A DNA stretch of 58,648 bases from Glaciecola sp. Lineage in GTDB: Bacteria; Pseudomonadota; Gammaproteobacteria; Enterobacterales; Alteromonadaceae. The DNA is taken from the NCBI GenBank assembly GCA_029251505.1, contig JAQXDG010000170.1:1-58648 (forward strand), read 5' to 3'. Positions within the stretch are counted from its first letter, which is position 1, and each line of letters starts with the position of its first letter. The notes beneath the pieces are model-generated. The model saw only the letters and a program-made list of their open reading frames with translations. It did no database searches and was not told the DNA's origin. Below, piece by piece: positions 49,884-57,727 of this stretch. The position numbers were made by a program, and so were the translations under genes.

Positions 49884-50037
49884 GAATGGTAGCTCAGTTA
49901 ATTTAACAACCTCTTCACTATACCCATTTTTAGCATGATGAAAAGCCTGGAAGTGCGAACGGGGCACATTTCCATTTTTTCGCCACAATTGATCGCCACA
50001 TTGCCATTTTTCCAGCCAAAAAAAGCCTAATACGTTT

Positions 50038-50075
50038 GTTTAAATGTTTCTGTCACCAAGACAAAACATTTAAAC
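50038..50075. promoter_or_regulatory. Inverted repeat between pdsR and pdsO
   Basis: GTTTAAATGTTT (50038-50049) and AAACATTTAAAC (50064-50075) are perfect 12-bp arms with a 14-bp spacer. The spacer adds TGTC/GACA pairing with one bulged base. It ends 16 bp before the pdsO ATG. It could be an operator for PdsR or another regulator, or a leader hairpin, since a possible -10 (TAATAC at 50028) lies just upstream of the dyad. Confidence 0.6.
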
Positions 50076-50091
50076 TTAAAAGGATCACCTC

Positions 50092-50880
50092 ATGGCTTAT
50101 TCACATTTTATCACCGGCGCAGCATTATGCGTTGTAGCAACCTGCTCCGCGGCACAAACGACAACTGTCGAAACCACTAATGTTAAGGCTTCTGATGAAC
50201 ATTCAGGGGCCAATTATCATGTCAATAACCGTGTTAACGCCGCATCGACACATAGCGCTTATGGCTTTGGTGGCGGATTGTTAACGGGTGCAGCGTTAGG
50301 CGGCCCTGTGGGTGCAATCATTGGCGCTACGCTGGGCGTATTAATGGTCGAAGAGCATAACGATGACACTCACATTGAAAGCTTACAACGTGATTTAGTC
50401 ATTGCACGTCATGCTCTGAGTGCGAAGGACGAGGAATTAGTGGCGTTAGTATCAGCGCAACAGCAACAGTATCAATCGATTAAACCTGTCAGTTACAGCA
50501 CCACAATAGTGCCGGATTTTCCTGAAATGAAAAGCCATATTCAGTTTATCTCTGGCATGACAGACATCGCCCCCAGCTACTTTGATCAACTTGATTTGTT
50601 GGCTGCGGTGTTAAAAGATAACGCGAAATTACAAGTGAGTTTAACTGGTTTTGCTGATCTGCGCGGCTCAAGTGAAGACAATTTATTACTTTCCGCTGCG
50701 CGCACTGACGCGGTCAAAAATTATTTACTTCATGCACAGGTGCCGGCGCGACAAATCAACACGTTTTCATTAGGAGAAAGCCAAGCGCAACAAGCGAGCA
50801 CATGGGATGAAACCTTGTTTTTTGACCGTCGGGTAACGTTGCATATCACCCCAATCACTGCAATGACAGCAGCCAATTAA
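50092..50880 (+). CDS. pdsO: Sortase-associated OmpA-like protein PdsO
   Basis: This 262-residue exported protein has a signal peptide (to about residue 22). A glycine-zipper stretch (GFGGGLLTGAALGGPVGAII), a coiled segment (residues 95-125) and a C-terminal OmpA-like peptidoglycan-binding domain (TGFADLRGSSEDNLLLSAAR) follow. It is the named OmpA-family companion of class GN sortases and their targets. A GGATCACCTC leader precedes the ATG, and the next gene lies 39 bp on. It is the first gene of the target-sortase operon. Confidence 0.9.
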   Translation: MAYSHFITGAALCVVATCSAAQTTTVETTNVKASDEHSGANYHVNNRVNAASTHSAYGFGGGLLTGAALGGPVGAIIGATLGVLMVEEHNDDTHIESLQRDLVIARHALSAKDEELVALVSAQQQQYQSIKPVSYSTTIVPDFPEMKSHIQFISGMTDIAPSYFDQLDLLAAVLKDNAKLQVSLTGFADLRGSSEDNLLLSAARTDAVKNYLLHAQVPARQINTFSLGESQAQQASTWDETLFFDRRVTLHITPITAMTAAN

Positions 50881-50919
50881 TGGCTGCTCGTTGAGCACAT
50901 CACATAAGGAGCAACAACC

Positions 50920-53232
50920 ATGTTCAAAATCATTGTTCTAGGGATTGCAATTATTAGCGGGGCGAGTGTGTTGGCGTCGAGCCGACTTACCGAGCAACAG
51001 GATCTACATAGCGTTCCTTCTGGTGTCGTTTTAGGTGCTACAGCGAGTATGTCGGCGAGAAACCCACCGCAAATCAACATCAATGTCCAAGGCAGTCATG
51101 GACTGATTAACCATGCACCGAATGTGATGACGAATATTTTTCAGGTACAAGAAGGCACGTTGTTTTTTGACCATGTGCAGGCGGATATGGCTAAATCGTA
51201 TGTGCCAAGTCCGGTGATCAATACCAGTGTGGACATGCAGGTGAGCGGAGTGGTTGAGCGTACTCGGGTGACCCAGACTTTTGTTAACCCAAGAAGTGAA
51301 TGGGTTGATGCGACGTATGTGTTTCCGGTGCCTGTGGGGGCTGCGGTGGATGAATTATTAATGACTATTGGCTCTCGCCATATTGAGGGTCAGATCCAAA
51401 TTAAAGAACAAGCCATTAAAACGTTTAATGAAGCTAAACAAGCCGGTAAAAAAGCCAGTTTGGTCTTACAAAAACGCCCTAATTTGTTCACTAATCAGAT
51501 TGCCAATATCGGGCCGAATGAACGAATTGAGATCAGTATTACCTATCAAAATACCGCGCAATATGCCGATGGGGAATATTCGGTACGTTTTCCGATGACA
51601 CTCTCACAGCGCTATGCTGTGACGGCTGATAGTGTGAGTGACAGTCTGGCTGATAGCGAGAGTGATACAGCAGGCGAAACCACAGGGGGGGCAGCAATTG
51701 ACCCCTTGGATATGAAGCAACATGAGGTCGATTTTGTGTTGCGCCTAGATACCCAATCAAATGCGACACAGATCCATTCAACGACGCATATGATAACGAG
51801 TGAAGCGATAGATCAAGGCATGTATAAAGTGATGTTGAGTCAGGATACGATTGCTAATCAAGATCTGGTGATCAAGTGGCGCAGCGCACAAGATAATGAG
51901 CCGGTAATAGCACATTATCAGCAGCAAGTAGGAGATGCCGTCTATGGATTAGTGCATATTGTGCCGCCGCAAACGTTCCCTGAGTTGCAACCGAAACATA
52001 CTATTTTTGTACTCGATTCATCTGGCTCTATGCATGGTACGGCATTGACCCAAGCGGTCCAAGCTATAAGGGTTGGCTTGACTCAGTTAAATGAGGTTGA
52101 CTCGTTTAATATTGTGGATTTTGATAGTGATGCGCGAGCGTTATGGAAAGAGGCGAAGTTAGCCGATTGGGCACATCTGCAAGAAGCGCAGGCGTTTTTG
52201 GCAAATGTGGACTCGGATGGAGGTACTAATATTGCGGATGCATTACAGTTATCATTAACAACACTGACAGGGCCCGATGACCAATTAACCCAAGTGATAT
52301 TTATTACTGATGGCAGTATTGACAATGAAGCGGCGTTAATTGAACAAATTGCCCATTCAATAGGCCAACGTCGATTGTTTACGGTTGGCATTGGCTCTGC
52401 TCCCAATGCATTTTTTATGGAATACGCAGCGATGATGGGCAAGGGGACATTTACCTATATTGATAATGTGGATGACGTGCAAAATACCATGACGAGGTTG
52501 TTTGCCAAACTCAATCATCCAGTGTTGACGAATTTACAGCTTACTTTGGGAGATGAATCTAGGCTGGAAGCACTCAAATCAATTGAGGTCTATCCCAAAG
52601 TGCTACCTGATATCTATCACGGTGAGCCCATCATATTGAGTTATCGCTACGCAGGATATCTCGATACGATGTCTTCCGAGCTTGAGGAGTTGATGGTCAC
52701 GGGGCAAATGCGCGCGGCAGGAGAGGCGACGACCATTCAGTTGCCGTTAACAGTTAATTTAATAGGGTCAGATCCAAATTCTTTCAATTTATTTGGATCT
52801 GACCCTAATTATTCCAATTATCTCAGTTATCAGGCTAAAGGGTTAAATAAACTCTGGGCGCGGGCCAAAATCAAAGAGATCACCACTTGGCCGTTTACCA
52901 ATACCGAGTATTTACCAGAAGATTTAGCGTCTATCATGCAAAACCAGATCACTGAAACGGCACTAGCTGCAAAAATTGTGAGTAAGTATACCGCTTTGGT
53001 TGCGGTAGATGTGACGCCAACCAAACCCGTCGACATCCAATCAAATGCTGTGGATGTAGCAAATGCGAAAGCTGCGCACTTAAATCGTCAACACCAAGCT
53101 AAGTTACAGCATGGGCAATTACCGCAAACCGCAACACCAATGGGATTATTATGGATCTTAGGGTGGATTGGCGTTGCCGGACTCGTTGCTCATTTTGCAG
53201 CTCATGGTATTTCATTAAATGGACGTAAATAA
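50920..53232 (+). CDS. Marine proteobacterial sortase target protein (VIT and vWA domains, LPQTA sorting signal)
   Basis: The 770-residue secreted protein has a signal peptide (residues 1-19). A VIT domain spans about residues 95-225 (VERTRVTQTFVNPRSEW, VYPVPVGAAVDE-like, KEQAIKTFNEAKQAGKKASL). An acidic Ser-Asp spacer lies near residues 236-258. A vWA domain follows from about residue 360, with a MIDAS (FVLDSSGSMHG, TNIADAL, FITDGSIDN). The tail has LPQTA at about residue 734, a hydrophobic helix (MGLLWILGWIGVAGLVAHFA) and NGRK, a sortase-type signal in which the fifth position is Ala, not Gly. A palindromic insert encodes about residues 615-630. An AAGGAG site precedes the ATG; the stop adjoins the sortase gene. 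Confidence 0.9.
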   Translation: MFKIIVLGIAIISGASVLASSRLTEQQDLHSVPSGVVLGATASMSARNPPQININVQGSHGLINHAPNVMTNIFQVQEGTLFFDHVQADMAKSYVPSPVINTSVDMQVSGVVERTRVTQTFVNPRSEWVDATYVFPVPVGAAVDELLMTIGSRHIEGQIQIKEQAIKTFNEAKQAGKKASLVLQKRPNLFTNQIANIGPNERIEISITYQNTAQYADGEYSVRFPMTLSQRYAVTADSVSDSLADSESDTAGETTGGAAIDPLDMKQHEVDFVLRLDTQSNATQIHSTTHMITSEAIDQGMYKVMLSQDTIANQDLVIKWRSAQDNEPVIAHYQQQVGDAVYGLVHIVPPQTFPELQPKHTIFVLDSSGSMHGTALTQAVQAIRVGLTQLNEVDSFNIVDFDSDARALWKEAKLADWAHLQEAQAFLANVDSDGGTNIADALQLSLTTLTGPDDQLTQVIFITDGSIDNEAALIEQIAHSIGQRRLFTVGIGSAPNAFFMEYAAMMGKGTFTYIDNVDDVQNTMTRLFAKLNHPVLTNLQLTLGDESRLEALKSIEVYPKVLPDIYHGEPIILSYRYAGYLDTMSSELEELMVTGQMRAAGEATTIQLPLTVNLIGSDPNSFNLFGSDPNYSNYLSYQAKGLNKLWARAKIKEITTWPFTNTEYLPEDLASIMQNQITETALAAKIVSKYTALVAVDVTPTKPVDIQSNAVDVANAKAAHLNRQHQAKLQHGQLPQTATPMGLLWILGWIGVAGLVAHFAAHGISLNGRK
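52763..52807. repeat. 45-bp palindromic element inserted in frame in the sortase target gene
   Basis: Perfect 17-bp arms TAGGGTCAGATCCAAAT (52763-52779) and its reverse complement (52791-52807) surround an 11-bp loop. The total is 45 bp, exactly 15 codons, in frame with the host gene. The translated peptide contains GSDPN at each arm, as in the 41376 element. It lies between the vWA domain and the sorting tail, a likely linker. Confidence 0.88.
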
Positions 53233-53233
53233 A

Positions 53234-53830
53234 ATGACAACGCAAAAGTCGCATTGGCTGACTGCTGGGTTACTCATGATGATCGCGGTTTGTTGGGGGC
53301 AAGTGGGGTATATTTATGCCAAAGCTCAGCTTGCACAATATTTGATATCTGCTGCGTGGCAACAGAGTGTGCTAGCACAGACACCTGTAAAGCCTTGGGA
53401 TTGGGCTGACACGCATCCGGTAGCAAAGCTGACGATTAATCAGTCTGAGCCACTGTATGTGCTCGCAGGGGCAAGTAATCGTAATTTAGCATTTGGTCCG
53501 GTGTTGTTGAATGCCAATCTCGACGAGCTCAGCCAAGTAGACAATACCCAAGCGTTTAACGTTGGTATTGCGGCACATCGAGATACACACTTTGCGCTGT
53601 TGGAACTTGTCGAATATGGCGATTCACTCCGACTCGACACCGGCAAAGAGTCGTTGAATTTTGTGGTGGATGACTTGTTGATTGTGGATGAAAAATACTT
53701 ATCAGTACTGGATGTGGATGATAAGCAAGTCATCACGTTGATTACTTGCTATCCATTTAATGCGCTCAGCTCTACGACCCCGCTCAGGTATGTGGTGCGG
53801 GGACGGTTGGTGGATAAATCAGTAAGCTGA
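53234..53830 (+). CDS. Class GN sortase
   Basis: The protein has 198 residues from the ATG at 53234 (203 from ATG 53219, which overlaps the target gene). It has one N-terminal membrane anchor (residues 7-30) and a periplasmic sortase domain. The catalytic His is in GIAAHRDTHF (about residue 115). The catalytic Cys is in TLITCYPF (about residue 172), and the Arg is in RYVVRGRL near the end. It is the class found in Gram-negative marine bacteria with one dedicated target. It presumably cleaves the upstream LPQTA signal and attaches or releases the protein. The nucleophile acceptor in these cells is not known. Confidence 0.92.
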   Translation: MTTQKSHWLTAGLLMMIAVCWGQVGYIYAKAQLAQYLISAAWQQSVLAQTPVKPWDWADTHPVAKLTINQSEPLYVLAGASNRNLAFGPVLLNANLDELSQVDNTQAFNVGIAAHRDTHFALLELVEYGDSLRLDTGKESLNFVVDDLLIVDEKYLSVLDVDDKQVITLITCYPFNALSSTTPLRYVVRGRLVDKSVS

Positions 53831-53838
53831 TTCATGCT

Positions 53839-54138
53839 CTACTCACTAAACACATAACCATCATGGCTATTGCGGATCTCATAAAACGTTGCCTGCGCAA
53901 ACTGACCTGTGTCACTGCTTGGATCACTTGTATTGTTAACGTGATACACCCCGACCTTAAAGTACATATACTGCTCAGGATCTTTATATTGACTGCCAGC
54001 GTAAGCTACACTGGCAGTGCTCGGCTCATGGGCAAAATACCTAGTTTTTGACATTGACGCCTTGAGCACCACCTTAATTGGATTACCATAACTGCAAATA
54101 TTGGTAATAACAAAATCTTTTATTGGTTTCCAAAAAGG
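53839..54138 (-). pseudogene. Remnant of an alginate-lyase-like (PL7) gene, C-terminal part
   Basis: An open frame without a start runs from about 54138. It ends with QYMYFKVGVYHVNNTSD and FAQATFYEIRN, which resemble the C-terminal strands of family-7 alginate lyases (typical YMYFKAGVYNQNNT). The N-terminal and middle parts, including the active site, are missing. I do not recognise the upstream piece (YGNPIKVVLKASMSK). Its neighbours are unrelated. Confidence 0.6.
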
Positions 54139-54293
54139 TTAATAAATAAAGTGTATTTTGTTTACGTTAAAAATGCAAAGTATTTACAACGGCATTGACA
54201 TGCTAATTGTGTGTTGTTGGATAGGATCGGTTTCATCTAATCAATAACCTAACGTATACTGTATTACGACAATACAATAATCACAGGATAGTC
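54139..54293. other. Short intergenic region
   Basis: There is no reading frame of note here. A small inverted sequence (GTATTACGACAATAC near 54260) lies about 30 bp before the next gene. It may be part of a promoter, but this is not supported further. Confidence 0.4.
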
Positions 54294-54509
54294 ATGCACC
54301 AAATTAATCCCACTAAACTCTTAAATAGTAAGTGGACCGCTGTCACACCGCAGAATAAAGAAAAGCATTTTATCATTGCCAAAATCAAGTTTACGGATGA
54401 GGGAGTGGTCGAGCTATGCCAAATTGAAGCGGTGCTGTCCAAGCGGCAAGCAGACATTGATTGGCGTGATTTAAAAGATCCTGAACAGTGGCGCCAGGGT
54501 TGGAAGTAG
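54294..54509 (+). CDS. TIGR02450 family Trp-rich protein
   Basis: The 71-residue protein fits the small conserved Trp-rich family. It has INPTKLLNSKWTAVTP at the start, FTDEGVVELCQIEAVLSKR in the middle and DIDWRDLKDPEQWRQGWK at the end. Its function is not known. AGGATAGTC lies before the ATG. It is well conserved among marine gammaproteobacteria, so it is unlikely to be a chance frame. Confidence 0.85.
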   Translation: MHQINPTKLLNSKWTAVTPQNKEKHFIIAKIKFTDEGVVELCQIEAVLSKRQADIDWRDLKDPEQWRQGWK

Positions 54510-54570
54510 AGACGAAAATAAAAAAGGTGATCGAGCAATAGTACTTTCGAGCACCCTTAACAGATTATCC

Positions 54571-55491
54571 TTAGTCTTTTTTGCTTAAATCAACGCCGAG
54601 CGCAGCCGCTGCTTTGGCGACAAATTTATCAGTTTGCATCCAGCCAGCTGTTAATTCCGTTTGATTATCGGGATTGCTGATCTGGTCCATGTTGGCCAAT
54701 ACGTTTTCTGGCGTTTGTTCTTCAGGCGATAAATAAATACCCGCTGTTTCATACACGATAGTGCGTGCATAACCGCCTGCACCCGTTGCTAAAATAGTGC
54801 GATTAGGTGCATCAGTACAGACTAAAGCTAACAAGCCTGCCGTGACTGATTCTGGTGTCATTAAATCCAGAATGCGTTGGTCACCGATAAGGTTTTCAGT
54901 CATGGCTGTATTGGCTGTTGGCGCTAAACAGTTGACGCGAATATTGTATTTATGGCCTTCGATACACAAGGTGTTCATTAAACCCGCGACTGCCATTTTG
55001 GCTGCGCCATAGTTGGCTTGACCAAAGTTTCCATATAAACCCGATGATGAAGACGTCATCACAATACGACCGTATTCTTGGTCTTTCATGATATCCCATA
55101 CGGCTTTCGTACAGTTTGCAGCCCCCATAAGATGGACTTGCACCACTAACTCAAAATCACTGATATCCATGTTACCAAATGATTTATCACGCAAAATCCC
55201 TGCATTGTTGACTAAAATGTCGATACGACCCCATTTAGCCATTGTTTGCTGAACCATATCTTGGACTTCAGCCATGTTTGCTACATTGGCGTGGTGCGCA
55301 ATGGCTTCACCGCCTACGGCAACAATCTCATCGACAACGGCAAGCGCGGCAGCAGAATTCTGACCATGTTTACCTAAATCGTTGACAACAACTTTAGCAC
55401 CACGTGCCGCTAATCCTAATGCATGTGAACGGCCTAAACCTACGCCTGCACCAGTGACAATGGCGACTTGACCTTCATAATTTATAGACAT
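54571..55491 (-). CDS. SDR family oxidoreductase (3-hydroxyacyl-CoA dehydrogenase-type)
   Basis: This short-chain dehydrogenase has 306 residues from the ATG at 55491, which has a GAGG site. It has the NAD motif VTGAGVGLGRSHALG, the NNAG motif and the catalytic Ser-Tyr-Lys (TSSSSG then YGAAK). The sequence resembles the (3R)-hydroxyacyl-CoA dehydrogenase domain of multifunctional enzyme type 2. The frame runs on upstream without a stop into an acyl-CoA synthetase remnant, but the start codon and site indicate that the SDR is translated alone. Confidence 0.87.
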   Translation of the reverse strand: MSINYEGQVAIVTGAGVGLGRSHALGLAARGAKVVVNDLGKHGQNSAAALAVVDEIVAVGGEAIAHHANVANMAEVQDMVQQTMAKWGRIDILVNNAGILRDKSFGNMDISDFELVVQVHLMGAANCTKAVWDIMKDQEYGRIVMTSSSSGLYGNFGQANYGAAKMAVAGLMNTLCIEGHKYNIRVNCLAPTANTAMTENLIGDQRILDLMTPESVTAGLLALVCTDAPNRTILATGAGGYARTIVYETAGIYLSPEEQTPENVLANMDQISNPDNQTELTAGWMQTDKFVAKAAAALGVDLSKKD

Positions 55492-55740
55492 TTTTTTTCC
55501 TCGTGTATTTGCGCTGCGTTGTTGTTTTAAGCGTTTTTTGTTGAGCTTACCGGAGGCAAGTCGCGGTAGTGGCGCATCATGTATAAATATCATGGATGGT
55601 ACTTTAAAAGCAGCTAAACGAGCATGAAGTAGTGCAAATACTGAGCACCCTTTAATCGCACCGTGTCGATAAATAGCTTCTTCTATTTCTAAAATATTCC
55701 ACAACATTTGATATGGATTTAATCCCGATATTACCATGGG
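55492..55740 (-). pseudogene. C-terminal fragment of an AMP-binding acyl-CoA synthetase
   Basis: Reading right to left, EIEEAIYRHGAIKGCSVFAL and then LLHARLAAFKVPSMIFIHDA, PLPRLASGKLNKKRLKQQ are the end of an acyl-CoA ligase (the catalytic Lys is in ASGKLNKK). About 40 residues normally between SVFAL and LHARLAAFKV are deleted. The 5' part of the gene is gone; the sequence changes to an unrelated one at about 55740. It continues in frame into the SDR gene. Confidence 0.8.
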
Positions 55741-55813
55741 CTCGCCCCAACGAGTCAACAAAATCTTCCGTGAATGGCAAGAGCTAGGCATCGTATTGAT
55801 GGAAGAGCAGCGT
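55736..55813 (+). pseudogene. Fragment of a Crp/Fnr-family helix-turn-helix
   Basis: The plus frame reads GSPQRVNKIFREWQELGIVL, the recognition-helix region of a Crp/Fnr regulator (typical SPRQRVNKIL..W...GW). No ligand-binding domain is upstream. It sits between two minus-strand fragments, so it is a relic of another gene that was brought here by a rearrangement. Confidence 0.55.
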
Positions 55814-56313
55814 TATTTTAGTCGTTCGATCCCTAGGGCTTTGAGCATGGCTTTTTCATAAAAAGGTTCACTGTTGCCGGTTTTCATTTTGTATAAAAAA
55901 TAGCGTTCAAACGCAATTTTGGCGAAGTGCACCCACTTACCTTGCTTAAACCAAGTTTTATTACGTGGCGGAATTTGCGGTATTGCCACAAACGCGGCAC
56001 CGGTATCGCCCATATCCGCTAGACAAATGGCTTGGCTCGCACCTTGTGTCGATGGCGCGGTGTTATCAATAATGATGGCTTTGAGATTGTGTGCGATGGC
56101 TGTCATCATCGATTCAATCATATAGCCGGTCTTGGGTGTACTTGTGGGAACGGGGGTGACTTCGACTGGAGGCAGCGCAATACAGACCCCACCTGAAAAT
56201 ATATTAGGGTAGGTTGGGCTGCGCTGGTACTTATCCGTGATCACAAAGCCTTTTGGGTAACATAGCCCTTCGACATTAGCCACCGCATCAATGCTGTTGA
56301 GGAGTGTATGCAT
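55813..56313 (-). pseudogene. C-terminal fragment of a sulfide:quinone-oxidoreductase-like flavoprotein
   Basis: The open frame encodes the last 160 or so residues of an NAD(P)/FAD-dependent oxidoreductase. GFVITDKYQRSPTYPNIFSG and the FAD-proximal TPKTGYMIESMMTAI are followed by ICLADMGDTGAAFVAIPQIP and KWVHFAKIAFERYF, which match SQR-like proteins. The N-terminal FAD domain is missing; the frame ends abruptly at about 56313 where a plus-strand fragment begins. It is unlikely to be functional. Confidence 0.8.
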
Positions 56314-56541
56314 GAACTTTATCCTGATTTGCCATGCTATGAAGGCTGGTCAGTCTGGGCAATGAATGTTGAGGGCGAGATACTAAAGCAAGTGATGTTG
56401 GATGGCGTTAAAGATGGGGTTGTCACTTTGCCAGTGCATGATGCGATAGCCGTGCAAGCCAGAAACGAAGACTGGGCTAGACAAAGACTAACGCATCACT
56501 GGAATGCTATAGTGGGTGTGAAGGCTTGCGAGCTTGGTTGA
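56308..56541 (+). pseudogene. C-terminal fragment, possibly of a plasmid/phage replication protein
   Basis: The 77-codon frame has GEILKQVMLDGVKDGVVTLP then VHDAIAVQARNEDWARQRL, which resembles the tail of mobile-element replication proteins with a PxHDA motif. It lacks the rest of such a protein and begins exactly at the junction with the SQR fragment. The match is weak and the function is not established. Confidence 0.4.
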
Positions 56542-56568
56542 GGCTGCAGGCTAGCTTGAAGATATTAA

Positions 56569-56760
56569 CTAGCCGTCATCATTAAAAGATTCGTCAGTTC
56601 TCAAGCATTTTAGCTCGAACTTATAATTATCATCTATAAATAAAGCTCTAGATTCAATTCTACTTTCGCAATTAACTCTACTGCCAAATGACTCAACACC
56701 TATAAAGGTTTGCTCTTTTGCTCCGGCCACGCTAACTATAATGTAAAGAGTCCAAAACAT
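56569..56760 (-). CDS. Small secreted protein of unknown function
   Basis: This 63-residue frame, from the ATG at 56760, starts with a short hydrophobic stretch (FWTLYIIVSVAGA) and then a polar domain with two cysteines (RVNCES and LKCLRT) that could form a disulfide. I do not recognise it. It is in an AT-rich region with the same strand and style as the next two genes, which suggests that they arrived together. Confidence 0.45.
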   Translation of the reverse strand: MFWTLYIIVSVAGAKEQTFIGVESFGSRVNCESRIESRALFIDDNYKFELKCLRTDESFNDDG

Positions 56761-56848
56761 AAATACACCCAATTTAAGTTACTTGCAGGGAAGTTTCCAA
56801 CAAAAACAAGTGAATAGATACATGTGTTTAATGATTTGGGCGCTCTAA

Positions 56849-57709
56849 TTAATTTTTAACGATTTGTGAGAAAAGCCGGCATTTCTTAAACCTGACGCTG
56901 CCAGCGGTTTCACTCCAAGAAGAGCAAAATAAATCTATCTCATCCCCTTTATTGATTATTGCCGCCTCATCAAACGAGGTCATTTCGGCTGAGCAACCAT
57001 TAAAGATGTCTGCATCGCTTTTAATAATAACTACAGCATCTCCATAAGTCACATTTATATCCGTCGCAATACCTGCAACTCTGTACTCTTTATTAAGAGG
57101 ATATTGGCGAATGGCTCGAACTTCATTTGCGTTTAAAGCTGTAACCATTTCGTCGCATGTAACTGGCTGCATTTTAAGAATTTTTTCACGACGCTCTTGC
57201 TCTGCACGCTTCTGCTCAGCAAGTCTAATCTGGCGCTGGCGCTCTCGCTCATCGGCTCTCGCCTTCTGCAGGCGCTTCTGCTCAGCAAGCCTAATCTGGC
57301 GCTGCTTCTCCTGCTCAGCAAGTCTAATCTGGCGCTGCTTCTCCTTCTCGGCTGCTCTAGCTGCTTCCTCTCTTTCCCTCTCCGCATTTGCCACAGCTTC
57401 TTTTGCTGCGTACTTTTGTAGCAACTGGTTATACTCTTGAGCATTTAAAGTCTTCATTATATCTCTAGCATCAGAAGTGCGCCCCCTTGAAAGCGTAACT
57501 AGCAGCCCTTTGTGGTCATACCTATGCTCATATCCGTCTAAAAGTTCAAATAAATCATAACCAGAATATTCGTCATATCCTACATATTCGTATGTATCAT
57601 AGTCTGCACCTCCGTATCCTGGAAAAAACAAACCTCCGACATCGTTACTTAGAGTTGCGCACCCATTTAGAAACAATAGTGATGTCAAGGTTAAAAGTAA
57701 TTTATTCAT
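56849..57709 (-). CDS. Lipoprotein with hendecad coiled coil and OB-fold-like C-terminal domain
   Basis: The 286-residue protein has a lipobox (LFLNGC, Cys near residue 17), an acidic tyrosine-rich segment (residues 32-60) and a long coiled coil (about 115-185). The coiled coil is built of 11-residue repeats of the EKQRQIRLAEQ type. After it comes a domain (residues 190-280) that resembles tRNA_anti-like OB-fold domains (VRAIRQYPLNKEYRVAG, GDAVVIIKSD). The whole protein is not a known family to me. It may reach from the outer membrane across the periplasm. AT-rich flanks suggest acquisition. Confidence 0.65.
   Translation of the reverse strand: MNKLLLTLTSLLFLNGCATLSNDVGGLFFPGYGGADYDTYEYVGYDEYSGYDLFELLDGYEHRYDHKGLLVTLSRGRTSDARDIMKTLNAQEYNQLLQKYAAKEAVANAEREREEAARAAEKEKQRQIRLAEQEKQRQIRLAEQKRLQKARADERERQRQIRLAEQKRAEQERREKILKMQPVTCDEMVTALNANEVRAIRQYPLNKEYRVAGIATDINVTYGDAVVIIKSDADIFNGCSAEMTSFDEAAIINKGDEIDLFCSSWSETAGSVRFKKCRLFSQIVKN
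57214..57345. repeat. 33-bp tandem repeats in the coiled-coil lipoprotein gene
   Basis: Units of 33 bp with the core GCTCAGCAAGYCTAATCTGG start at 57214, 57280 and 57313, and a degenerate one at about 57247. They encode the 11-residue repeats of the lipoprotein. Three copies are near identical at the DNA level, so copy number may vary between strains. Confidence 0.8.
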
Positions 57710-57727
57710 CTTGTAGTCCTTAAATTT

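Noticed and set aside
49194-49988. 264-residue PdsR with a TTG start at 49988
   Set aside because: The first 35 residues do not resemble a receiver-domain start and a TTG at 49883 gives the normal 229-residue form.
54571-55791. One 406-residue SDR protein
   Set aside because: The first 100 residues are an acyl-CoA synthetase remnant; the SDR has its own start and ribosome-binding site at 55491.
57214-57345. CRISPR-like array
   Set aside because: Repeats are contiguous 33-bp coding units without unique spacers, and they keep the reading frame of a coiled coil.
57111-57440. Plus-strand frame of about 109 codons opposite the coiled-coil gene
   Set aside because: It is the antisense of a Lys/Arg/Glu-rich repeat and gives low-complexity Ser/Cys/Leu, typical of a shadow frame.
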